From IMG/VR virus record IMGVR_UViG_3300042691_033208, positions 1-38,320 of that record: a stretch of 38,320 nt of DNA; one strand, 5' to 3'. Position 1 is the stretch's first letter; each line of letters opens with the position of its first letter. The notes beneath the pieces were generated by a model that was given only the letters and a program-made list of their open reading frames with translations, was not told where the DNA came from and did not search any database. The DNA comes from a virus. Shown here piece by piece: positions 23,401 through 30,733 of the stretch. A program made the position numbers and the translations under genes.

Positions 23401-25780
23401 AATATGGAGAAGACTTCTTAATAACCTACCTTACTTATTAAAACATAAAGGTACTAAGCGTTCTGTAAAAGCAATCATGTCTTGTTATGGGATACCTGAA
23501 TCCTTACTTAGTGTAGTTGAATTTGCCGCACCATCTAAACAAACTGCAAGTGCAAGTGTTGAGCTAGAAAACTACACATATACAACTACTACATCAAGAT
23601 TGAATGTAGTAACATCATCAAATGTATCAGTACCATACTACAATCTTAATACTGAATCTAATGCAGTACAATTAAGATTTGCAACATCATATCAGGTATC
23701 TACTGCTACTTCTACTACAGGTTCACAATTAATAAGAATGGTGCCAGATGGGGGTGGTGGATATTGGCAGGTAAATATTAAACCTACACAAACAGGTAGT
23801 TTTGCAGATGTAGTGTTCACATTAGCATCTGGTTCAAGTACATTAGTAAGTAGAAGCCTATCTATTACATCAAGTGTTATTTACGATGATTATTGGAAAA
23901 ATCTAACCATTCAAAAAGAGAGATTTGTAAGTGCATCTGTAACATACGATAAATTTACAATGTATGTGGTTGAGGCGTTGGATGATAGAATAATAATGAA
24001 CCAATCCAATTCATTCATAACGGCATCATCGGGGTTTACAAATACATTTACAAAAACAGGTAGTTTGTATTTTAATGGATACTTAACTACACCTGGTATA
24101 AGTGGAGGATTAGATGAAATACGAGTGTGGAATACCGCAATAAGTGAATCTGTTATCTACTCTCATGCATTAAACCCTGATACCATTTATGGGAATGGTG
24201 TATATGATACCACGGATAATTTATTGGTAAGACTTGATTTTGAGTATCCAAAGAATAGAGTATCTGACCCGTATGTAAAAAATGTATCCCCTAAGGTAAC
24301 ATTTTCAGCATCTGTTGCAATTGGTGGTTATGCAGGGTATGCAACTGCAAGTATGGGATATACTGCCACTTCATATCCATATCACTATTCAGTATATGAA
24401 AGAACTGCTACATCTCAATTACCTAAAATGGGATTAGTAGCAGGTGATAAGGTAAGATTCATAAATCAAAGTTTAGTAAGTGACTTATCTCCTATTTCTC
24501 GTGCAACTCAACCCATAACAGAACTTGCACCTATAGATGTAAACAAGTTAGGATTATTCTTCTCACCTGTTAAAGAAATAAACTTAGATATACTAAATAG
24601 TTTAGGGAAGATTAACATTGGTGATTACATAGGAAGTTGGGAAGATGAATATGGAGTTGATAGATATAGAGATTTAGATTCTCTTAGACAGTATTACTTT
24701 AAGAGAACTAATTTTAATTTCTATGAATACATAAAGTTGGTTAAATCAATTGATAAATCATTTTATGATATGATAAAACAACTTATACCTTCACGGGTAA
24801 ATGTTGTAACCGGTATATTAATTGAACCATCAATTTTGGAAAGAAGTAAAATAAAAATTACGAAACCAAAAGGTGAAAAAATATTACACACTGCTTCTAT
24901 TAATTACATTGAACATTTGGTACTTGATGGTGAAAATCAGGTGTATGATGCAATATTTGATGATTTACAATTAGATAAAACATTTGATGTAGAAGTAAGT
25001 TCCTTAACATCAATTATACCAACCGCAACTATGCTAACTACTAGTGCGGAATATCTATCGTATACTTCTAGCTATGATGTATACTCTAACCTAAACATAG
25101 AAACCTCAATTATTTACAGCTCTGGTTCAAATGGTGGTTCTATAGAGGGTAACATAAATGCTAAATACATAGATTCTACTGTATTAGGTGAATATGATTT
25201 GGAAGATTCATATCAAAATGTAGGAACTGATGTAGATTCACCTTATCTAAAAGGGTTTGGTGTATATGGGGAAAACGGAGCAGTGGATAGAACATACAGA
25301 AGAGCCGATGGAACTCTTGTATTAACAGAAAGAAGTAACGCATATATACTTACAATTAGAAGAGATAGAGAAGTTCCTAATACGGATTATGATGGAATCA
25401 CAACATATCCAACCGCATCTAAGTTTGAAAAGAAACTTGTATTTGTTTCTCAAAGTGATGCTAATGCAGGTGGAGCATTCAGAAGCCCATCCGCCCACTC
25501 TTTCTATACCACAATAAATGCTGCTTTAGGAACATATCCATATGATAAAGGTGTGGTTACTTTAATAGAGTTATTTAATGGGTATACCACAGGACACTAT
25601 AGATTTACAAAAGATACTACTCGTGGATTAGAAAATAGCTATTTCAATGGTTCTAAACAAACCTCTTTAACTACTTTGGATGGAACTCCCGCAGTTGAAG
25701 TGTTTGCTACTAACCCGAACACATTGAAGGTAACAAATAGCGGTCGTGGTAGTGGAGAACCAATATTAGAGGTAACATAA
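20465..25780 (+). CDS. 7: Giant gp7-like baseplate wedge protein with FN3 and LamG-like inserts
   Basis: 1771 residues, against 1032 in T4 gp7. An N-terminal beta domain precedes an FN3-like domain at about 201-285 with the NCPPDGCV loop. Residues of about 850-1020 hold a Tail_P2_I/gp7-type core: YLVRHLPYYLHDG, the acidic helix region with GQHFDVLWSYIRGLHN, then NNLPYLLKHKGTKRSVKAI and CYGIP. A LamG-like jelly roll spans about 1062-1242 with the closing GGLDEIRVWNTAIS. After it come the helical stretch LRQYYFKRTNFNFYEYIKL and MIKQLIPSRVNVVTGILIEP (about 1410-1460), typical of large phage wedge proteins. gp7 links the inner ring to the periphery. The extra domains suggest added host-contact functions. 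Confidence 0.75.
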   Translation: MPVSLTYSQRTTYIGDTAIFNGATFIWNGTEYIETGLIQIDNPLLNNRKVVIQFNAKLIQTSRSSTTTLSAGFLDVYVDNVQWDEEQIYRTDAYLEVTFDESFLRTQKIVTFQSKQGESRTRFAVRSNVYTDSDVVVVKYDVIDPEPKIGDSTDIARPTRNVRRFTTRQDYKQTFANGLARFNNLEVTLVSPFIGFPIDVSVTEITGTEATITWNTTSETSYTIKFVEPNCPPDGCVLKSEILTSNHVVKLQNLKVGTDYKFSIESVSVDNEKYTSNEVSFSTIGSFQQPPTTQKLPTILSQIESRYDWDVRNDFSNYNFALAVSADTEFVKGYLPSRADVNHIGYFIFPADTVPITDQYPEGKRVLISFDWPGGLGTYESAFVPSNNVVGDGIPTNFLFYIKRVLDFPQPDITGLEFSRFITESDFKDPFQYSFQFKGTSVNSQFIEVFVGQVTDASLPITKVPVDEVGNFDITIPAQEIYNINPNAFTEGKDLFENDTLWWVVSFSIRPSRGGVNTMLYGNTEIFTSYVKRSQLTLSDSEVIEFIATELEKRLRSEYSNLLLFDNDKHLKYQLKQIDPTADSFVVSNIAKDDVTFSVGPSNGWSGGVPPRLNNSIPLNWYKNSIVETTFDIDPLTGDTIRVQSTPYPTLVVKLLDPLPAEIGVNTQFWVSKQLIPTIVEDIVLSFEDDEACIVLQPNFGIDVLDETGYQYYNEIIASGSLTSTDIVNKYLSQSALNLSDLSIAYTSGSVVTSSTFLLFDNFVNFSSAETRVDNFQYKLSAIEFWRNKISSSLYVGNSLADGVYTKATSQSYIDSINQIVNGFDGFEKEMYSTYYITSSNAEFFSYQIPVAQEYDKQNKNYLVRHLPYYLHDGANSGENEEFVLFVEMVGQHFDVLWSYIRGLHNKNVIRNVASDSIPDKLVQAMLENLGWDSAYPFSGYELWREAFGLNADGTSVTNTNLLGNSITPAYTPESGRKQIWRRLLNNLPYLLKHKGTKRSVKAIMSCYGIPESLLSVVEFAAPSKQTASASVELENYTYTTTTSRLNVVTSSNVSVPYYNLNTESNAVQLRFATSYQVSTATSTTGSQLIRMVPDGGGGYWQVNIKPTQTGSFADVVFTLASGSSTLVSRSLSITSSVIYDDYWKNLTIQKERFVSASVTYDKFTMYVVEALDDRIIMNQSNSFITASSGFTNTFTKTGSLYFNGYLTTPGISGGLDEIRVWNTAISESVIYSHALNPDTIYGNGVYDTTDNLLVRLDFEYPKNRVSDPYVKNVSPKVTFSASVAIGGYAGYATASMGYTATSYPYHYSVYERTATSQLPKMGLVAGDKVRFINQSLVSDLSPISRATQPITELAPIDVNKLGLFFSPVKEINLDILNSLGKINIGDYIGSWEDEYGVDRYRDLDSLRQYYFKRTNFNFYEYIKLVKSIDKSFYDMIKQLIPSRVNVVTGILIEPSILERSKIKITKPKGEKILHTASINYIEHLVLDGENQVYDAIFDDLQLDKTFDVEVSSLTSIIPTATMLTTSAEYLSYTSSYDVYSNLNIETSIIYSSGSNGGSIEGNINAKYIDSTVLGEYDLEDSYQNVGTDVDSPYLKGFGVYGENGAVDRTYRRADGTLVLTERSNAYILTIRRDREVPNTDYDGITTYPTASKFEKKLVFVSQSDANAGGAFRSPSAHSFYTTINAALGTYPYDKGVVTLIELFNGYTTGHYRFTKDTTRGLENSYFNGSKQTSLTTLDGTPAVEVFATNPNTLKVTNSGRGSGEPILEVT

Positions 25781-25819
25781 TCGGATTTGAACACTATATG
25801 TTAAAACTAAAAAACCTTA

Positions 25820-25827
25820 TATTTATT
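25820..25827 (+). promoter_or_regulatory. TATTTATT putative late promoter element
   Basis: CTTATATTTATTG lies 26 nt before the ATG at 25854, in a 73-nt gap after the giant wedge gene. The sequence before it, TATATTTA, also fits the Bacteroidota -7 TAnnTTTG pattern with a final A. Confidence 0.45.
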
Positions 25828-25853
25828 GATAAGAATACTTAAAACCAATACAC

Positions 25854-26468
25854 ATGGCGTATTTAGATAACTCAGAAATCATAGTAGATGCTATCCTAAC
25901 TAAAAAAGGAAGAGAAAAATTAGCAGCCGGTCAGGCATTAAATATTACCCAATTTGCATTAGGTGATGATGAAATTGATTACGAACTATATGATGCAGCT
26001 CACCCTAAGGGCTCTGCATATTATGATTCGGCAATCCGTGCTATTCCGATTTTGGAAGCATCTCCTGATGAAACACAAAATCTAAGATATAAGTTAGTTA
26101 CCCTACCAAAGGGTACTACAAAAATACCTCAAGTTTCTATTGGTGTAACTGAGATTCGTACAAATCAAAACGCAGGTAAAATTGCAATTACTCCAACTAC
26201 ATCCCCTGCAGGAAATACTTCCGCTGGATATACTGCAGTATTGGCAGATAAATCAGCTGGAACTATAGTTGGTATCGGTCTTGCTGCAGCTGGACAATTG
26301 ACAGTTAGTGATAGTATATTGGCAACTGCTGATGTAAAGAGAGGATTATCGTTTGAATTTTTACCGAATCCTGCTTTGACTAACTCTATTGTAACAACTC
26401 TTACTATTTATGGAAACGAAACAGGTGGTTCAATTACAATACCTGTAACCGTTAACTACATCGGATAA
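25854..26468 (+). CDS. Virion structural protein, 204 aa
   Basis: The N-terminus, MAYLDNSEIIVDAILTKKGR followed by EKLAAG, then FALGDDEIDYELYD, is a pattern I associate with conserved tail-associated proteins of T4-like marine phages. The middle has a Gly/Ala/Thr-rich beta region and the end is beta-rich (TLTIYGNETGGSITIP), suggestive of an Ig-like domain. A role in the tail or fibre attachment is likely; the exact site is unknown. It begins its own unit behind a promoter-like motif and is followed after 18 nt by the next structural gene. Confidence 0.65.
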   Translation: MAYLDNSEIIVDAILTKKGREKLAAGQALNITQFALGDDEIDYELYDAAHPKGSAYYDSAIRAIPILEASPDETQNLRYKLVTLPKGTTKIPQVSIGVTEIRTNQNAGKIAITPTTSPAGNTSAGYTAVLADKSAGTIVGIGLAAAGQLTVSDSILATADVKRGLSFEFLPNPALTNSIVTTLTIYGNETGGSITIPVTVNYIG

Positions 26469-26486
26469 ACTAAAAATTAGAATACA

Positions 26487-27728
26487 ATGGCAATAATTAC
26501 AGGAGAACAAGGGGCGCTACTAACACAACAATTAGCAGCATATCTTACTGAAAACTCAACAAACTTAGATACAGCAGCAATAGTAAATCTATTGAATACC
26601 TCACTTCCTCCAAATGAAAAGGTTGGAGATTTGAATAATGGTGTAATTACCAATGGTATTTACAAAAGATTTGGTGCGTTTGATATTGTAAACAATAAAG
26701 TAGAAGTAGTAACCGAAGGATTATGGAGTAATGGAAGTGGTTCTTTGACTACATTCTTTACGGGTTCTGTTGCTAGTATATCCGGTCATAGTGGTTCAGC
26801 CGCTTCGTTGTACTATTATAATATCTATTTATCCTCAACTGCTACAGGTTCAGGTAGCCCTGTTGAATTCGCTGTTGCATACGGTCATAAAGATGGAAGT
26901 GGTTCAGTTCAACTTTCTACTTCTGATAGTGCTTTGTTACCTACTATGGCAACTTACTCACAATATCGTATCTTATTAAATAACAATTTTGAAGGAGATG
27001 TTGATGATTACTTTACTTTTTATAGTGCATCAATTGAGGATGGATACCAATCAAATGATATATGGGTAATCAATTTATCAAGAGCAAGATATAGAGAACA
27101 AGCTGATGCAGGTAATATAGCTCTAACTTTATCGGGTTCTAACGGAAGATTTACATTTATTGATGATAGCGGTAAGAAATTTTCTGATACCGCTGGTAAA
27201 ACAGGAACTGTTTTCAACATCGTTTCAGGAAGTATAAATTTGGGTACACAAAATGAGGCTACTATCCAAACATATACTGCATCAAATGCAGCTGGTTATG
27301 GTAAGTTTTATCCTAATGCAGGTATTGTAATTCTTAACCCTACCGCTATCACAAGTACGGTTGGTGCAAGTGTATCACCTGTGGTAACAGCTACACCTAC
27401 CAGTGAAACATACAATCATAAATTACTATTTAATGCAATCTCTTTAGGAGCAAACTTCCAAATGAGGAGAACAGAGAATGTATCAACACAACATTTCTTT
27501 GTAAGAGCAACTAATAGAGAGTTCAACTATTCAAACAATCCAACTTATGTATCAGGTTCAGATGGTTCATTTTATGAATCTGCTTTTGAAACTGACCCTA
27601 AGACATACATAACTAGCGTTGGATTGTATAACGATGCAAACGAGTTGTTGGCTGTTGCTAAAACTTCACAACCAATTGTAAAATCGTTTGATAAGGAAGT
27701 TCTAATAAAGGTAAAACTTGATTTTTAA
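26487..27728 (+). CDS. Virion structural protein, 413 aa, paralogue of the 27814 product
   Basis: Helical N-terminus (about 1-55), then a large beta-rich, Gly/Ser/Thr-rich body, and a C-terminal domain ending DPKTYITSVGLYNDANELLA, VAKTSQP, and a final LIKVKLDF. That ending recurs in the next gene product, so the two share a C-terminal domain, probably for attachment to a common site. Late structural role from context and composition. A strong terminator lies 35 nt downstream. Confidence 0.65.
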   Translation: MAIITGEQGALLTQQLAAYLTENSTNLDTAAIVNLLNTSLPPNEKVGDLNNGVITNGIYKRFGAFDIVNNKVEVVTEGLWSNGSGSLTTFFTGSVASISGHSGSAASLYYYNIYLSSTATGSGSPVEFAVAYGHKDGSGSVQLSTSDSALLPTMATYSQYRILLNNNFEGDVDDYFTFYSASIEDGYQSNDIWVINLSRARYREQADAGNIALTLSGSNGRFTFIDDSGKKFSDTAGKTGTVFNIVSGSINLGTQNEATIQTYTASNAAGYGKFYPNAGIVILNPTAITSTVGASVSPVVTATPTSETYNHKLLFNAISLGANFQMRRTENVSTQHFFVRATNREFNYSNNPTYVSGSDGSFYESAFETDPKTYITSVGLYNDANELLAVAKTSQPIVKSFDKEVLIKVKLDF

Positions 27729-27763
27729 TTTTAACCCTAATCCTAAGGTTAAACCTTAAATTG

Positions 27764-27790
27764 AAAACCCACCCCGTAAGGTGGGTTTTT
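27764..27790 (+). terminator. Intrinsic terminator after the 26487 gene
   Basis: A perfect 10-bp stem AAAACCCACC (27764-27773) with GGTGGGTTTT (27780-27789), 6-nt loop CCGTAA, ending in TTTTT. It closes the unit and is followed 10 nt later by a TATTTATA motif. Confidence 0.9.
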
Positions 27791-27800
27791 CACTCTATTA

Positions 27801-27808
27801 TATTTATA
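27801..27808 (+). promoter_or_regulatory. TATTTATA putative late promoter element
   Basis: Exact octamer between the terminator at 27764 and the ATG at 27814, only 5 nt before the start. The terminator/motif/start order strongly suggests a promoter; the short distance implies a nearly leaderless mRNA. Confidence 0.55.
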
Positions 27809-27813
27809 GTTGT

Positions 27814-28956
27814 ATGTTCAAACCTATTCCAAAACAAAACATAACACTTAGACCATACAAGGTATATAAGAATTATACATTTGGTAATAGTAATTTTAAT
27901 TGGGATGCAGTACGAAACTTAACGGGTAGCTATGATGATTACGAAAATCAACTTGTATCTGGTAGTGGTATAACATTCAACGAATACACTCTTAACAAAT
28001 CTATAAGAAATCTTTTTTACAATAACCACCCCAAATTGATTGGTAATGTGGTTAATTGGAATTATAGCAAATACGCTAATAAAAAGTTATACACTTATGA
28101 GGTTAGTAGTAGTGCAGGTTCAACTACTTATAGATATTATTATGATGCAACGGCATCTGTTTATATAGATGAGTTTCAAAATTACTTGAACGCCAATAAT
28201 TACAAAGTAAATTCAAACGGACAAGTGTACTCTGGTGTATATGGAGATGTTACTAAAATGTATGGCACCAAATATGAGTATGGTTCATTGGATGAAAGAC
28301 AGATTGAGAATAGATTTTTTGTATTACAAATATCTCAAAGTTATATAGGTGAGGGTATAAATCCTGGCACATTAAGAGTACAACATTTAGATACGGGTCA
28401 TATTTTTACCGATGATGGATATAGTAACTTAGTCACAGGTAGTAATGAGCAAGTTGTTGGTAATGTATTTTACTCAAATGGTATTGTTACATTTACCTAT
28501 AAAACAGAAAATCCATCGGATACTTATTATGATTTTGGTAGTAGTGATTTTATATTAACATATCAATCTACGAAAACCATATATGAAAACGAAGTTTTTT
28601 TGGAGGTAAATCCAAACGAATTTAATGTATCAACTAATCCATCTGCAACAACATTTCATAATGGAGTTGCGTATGTAAACAGCCTCATAACACTACCCGC
28701 AACCGGCTCATCCACTTCGGATGTAATCTATGATTTTAGAATAGTATCCCGATATGATGGTACATCTAAAATTGGATTCAATGATTATGAATACAGCTCA
28801 TCAATAGACCCCACGGGTAGTTATCTTGCACCTTATGTTACAACGGTAGGATTATATGATGAGTATTACAATTTAGTAGCTGTTGCAAAAATTCCATCTA
28901 AACCTAAGAGTACTACAGATTACCCTCTTAACTTTATCATCAGATTTGATACTTAA
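27814..28956 (+). CDS. Virion structural protein, 380 aa, paralogue of the 26487 product
   Basis: The ATG at 27814 (MFKPIPKQN) was chosen because an in-frame GTG at 27781 lies within the terminator hairpin. The body is Tyr/Asn/Ser-rich and beta-type. The C-terminus reads SIDPTGSYLAPYVTTVGLYD then LVAVAKIPSKP and FIIRFDT, matching the ending of the preceding gene product (DPxxYxxxVGLYxxxxxLxAVAK). The two are thus likely paralogues that share an attachment domain. Probably a tail-tip or fibre component. Confidence 0.65.
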   Translation: MFKPIPKQNITLRPYKVYKNYTFGNSNFNWDAVRNLTGSYDDYENQLVSGSGITFNEYTLNKSIRNLFYNNHPKLIGNVVNWNYSKYANKKLYTYEVSSSAGSTTYRYYYDATASVYIDEFQNYLNANNYKVNSNGQVYSGVYGDVTKMYGTKYEYGSLDERQIENRFFVLQISQSYIGEGINPGTLRVQHLDTGHIFTDDGYSNLVTGSNEQVVGNVFYSNGIVTFTYKTENPSDTYYDFGSSDFILTYQSTKTIYENEVFLEVNPNEFNVSTNPSATTFHNGVAYVNSLITLPATGSSTSDVIYDFRIVSRYDGTSKIGFNDYEYSSSIDPTGSYLAPYVTTVGLYDEYYNLVAVAKIPSKPKSTTDYPLNFIIRFDT

Positions 28957-28970
28957 ACAACGAAACCCTA

Positions 28971-28978
28971 TATTTATA
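28971..28978 (+). promoter_or_regulatory. TATTTATA putative late promoter element
   Basis: Exact octamer, 16 nt before the ATG at 28995 and 14 nt after the preceding stop. The extended form TATATTTATA is shared with the 8572 and 27801 copies. Confidence 0.5.
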
Positions 28979-28994
28979 ATAAACAGCAAGTGAT

Positions 28995-29324
28995 ATGTCA
29001 AAACTTTTAGATTTATATACAAATTGGCAGAGACCAGGGAAAGCCGGTCAGGTTGAATCAATTTCCTCGCCAGGAAAATATATTAACGGAAGAGAAAACA
29101 ATGCCGATGGTAGATTGGCAACCGATTTCTTTAAAGTACAAGCAACTTTAGGTGCAGAAATTGAAGGATTTAAGACTAAAAGACAAAAAGGTGACCCAAC
29201 TGAATACCCTGTAGCAGATGATAAGGCAATGCAGAAAGCAAGAGAACAGGAAACAGGTGGAACTTACGATACAAAATTGTACGATTGGAATAACAATTAC
29301 ACAAAAAGCTTCATAAGAGAGTAA
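28995..29324 (+). CDS. Hypothetical late protein, 109 aa
   Basis: Polar, charged, Gly/Thr-rich protein with little hydrophobic core, so likely extended or partly disordered. An N-terminal helix (SKLLDLYTNWQRP) and an aromatic C-terminus (LYDWNNNYTKSF) are the clearest segments. The promoter-like motif and position just after tail genes suggest a virion component. Not recognised by family. Confidence 0.55.
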   Translation: MSKLLDLYTNWQRPGKAGQVESISSPGKYINGRENNADGRLATDFFKVQATLGAEIEGFKTKRQKGDPTEYPVADDKAMQKAREQETGGTYDTKLYDWNNNYTKSFIRE

Positions 29325-29339
29325 TACAAAATAAAGGTT

Positions 29340-29777
29340 ATGTGGTTTTATGAAGGTAAAGAGGTATCCGAATTATCGGATTTCCCAACAGATACATTTG
29401 GATTCGTTTATAGAATAATACATACTCCTACACAAAAGGAGTATATAGGTAAAAAGCAACTCATATCAAATCGTACTTTACCTCCCCTAAAGGGAAGTAA
29501 ACGCAAACGAAAAATACAAAAAGAAAGTGATTGGAAATCGTATTATGGTTCACATACCATGATAAAACAGATGATTAAAGAGGGCAAGATTAACGAGTTT
29601 AGAAGGGAAATAATTCAATTTGCAACCTCAAAGAAACATCTAACATACTTAGAAACAAGGTACTTGTTCTACTATAGGGTCTTAGAGTTCCCTGACCTTT
29701 TTTATAACGATAACATCCTCAACCGATTTTTTCGTACTGATTTCTTCAAATCTAAGAAAGGAATAATTGAAAATTAG
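29340..29777 (+). CDS. GIY-YIG-type putative nuclease
   Basis: 145 residues. GFVYRI at 21-26 and EYIGKKQ at 34-40 match the two strands of the GIY-YIG nuclease core, with a Lys/Arg-rich loop following and a possible catalytic Glu in LTYLETRYLF (about 100-110). Phages carry similar stand-alone proteins with uncertain roles, including homing endonucleases and DNA-processing enzymes. There is no sign of an intron next to it. The basic loop would suit DNA binding. It starts 15 nt after the preceding stop and 32 nt before the primase, so it may belong with DNA metabolism. Confidence 0.6.
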   Translation: MWFYEGKEVSELSDFPTDTFGFVYRIIHTPTQKEYIGKKQLISNRTLPPLKGSKRKRKIQKESDWKSYYGSHTMIKQMIKEGKINEFRREIIQFATSKKHLTYLETRYLFYYRVLEFPDLFYNDNILNRFFRTDFFKSKKGIIEN

Positions 29778-29809
29778 AGATTTATTATGTATATTACCCA
29801 TCAGTAAAA

Positions 29810-30733
29810 ATGGGAATATCACAAATAGATAAGGATTTCGTCAAGACTAAAATTGATGATATACTTGGTTATGGTAGAAACCTTGGTAAGGGAGAAATTC
29901 AATATCACTGTCCTTTTTGTTCTCATCATAAACCAAAGTTACAAATAAATCTTGATACTCAAAAGTGGAGGTGTTGGGTATGCAATTCCAAAGGAGCAAA
30001 GATGTATACTTTACTCCGAAAACTTAATATTGATTATGGTGTACTTGCTACCATAAAGAAGATATATGGTGAAGTTGTTTACTCCTCACATAAGGAAGAT
30101 GATGTACAATTAACTTTACCAACTGAGTACAAACCCATATTAGATAACCTACATATAATAGAGTTTAAGGTATCTTACAATTATCTGAGGAAGCGGGGTA
30201 TATCAGATGGAGATATACAAAAACATAGAATAGGATTCTGTGAGACAGGATTATATCGTGGTAGAATAATCGTTCCATCTTATGATGTAGAGGGTAGGCT
30301 TAATTATTTCATTGCTAGAACAATCTATGATAATGAATCATACAAGTACAAGAACCCACCTGTTAGTAAAAATGTAGTAATGTTTGAATCAACTATAAAT
30401 TGGAATATGCCGGTTACTTTATGTGAAGGTGTATTTGATGCTATATCAATACGAAGAAACGCAATTCCAATATTAGGTAAAATACCATCTCAAACTTTAT
30501 TGAGTAAGATATTACTCAACCGCCCAAAAGTAAACATAGTGTTGGATAACGATGCACTCTCCGATGCAATAAAGCAGTTTACATACTTGACTAATAATGA
30601 TATTGAATGTAACCTCATAACATTAGATGGGAAAGACCCATCTGATATGGGATTTATTGAAGTAACCAAACAAATACAAACTAATACGACATCTTCTTTT
30701 GAAGACCTAATTAAATTGAAACTGACACTATGA
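29810..30733 (+). CDS. 61: DnaG/gp61-type DNA primase
   Basis: 307 residues. A zinc-binding domain at the N-terminus has C34-x2-C37 and C55-x2-C58 (CPFC ... CWVC), as in CHC2-type primases, and reads template sites. A TOPRIM catalytic domain follows: CEGVFDA at 205-211 with E206, LDNDAL at 245-250 supplying D246 and D248, and DPSD at 276-279. It makes RNA primers for lagging-strand synthesis, with the phage helicase. It is shorter than most DnaG (about 600 aa), like T4 gp61 (342 aa). The stop overlaps the start of the Mre11-Rad50 fusion by 4 nt, so they are co-expressed. Confidence 0.85.
   Translation: MGISQIDKDFVKTKIDDILGYGRNLGKGEIQYHCPFCSHHKPKLQINLDTQKWRCWVCNSKGAKMYTLLRKLNIDYGVLATIKKIYGEVVYSSHKEDDVQLTLPTEYKPILDNLHIIEFKVSYNYLRKRGISDGDIQKHRIGFCETGLYRGRIIVPSYDVEGRLNYFIARTIYDNESYKYKNPPVSKNVVMFESTINWNMPVTLCEGVFDAISIRRNAIPILGKIPSQTLLSKILLNRPKVNIVLDNDALSDAIKQFTYLTNNDIECNLITLDGKDPSDMGFIEVTKQIQTNTTSSFEDLIKLKLTL

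Noticed and set aside
27736-27755. TTAACC...GGTTAA inverted repeat before the 27764 terminator
   Set aside because: Short, AT-rich and overlapped by other weak pairings; not separable from chance.
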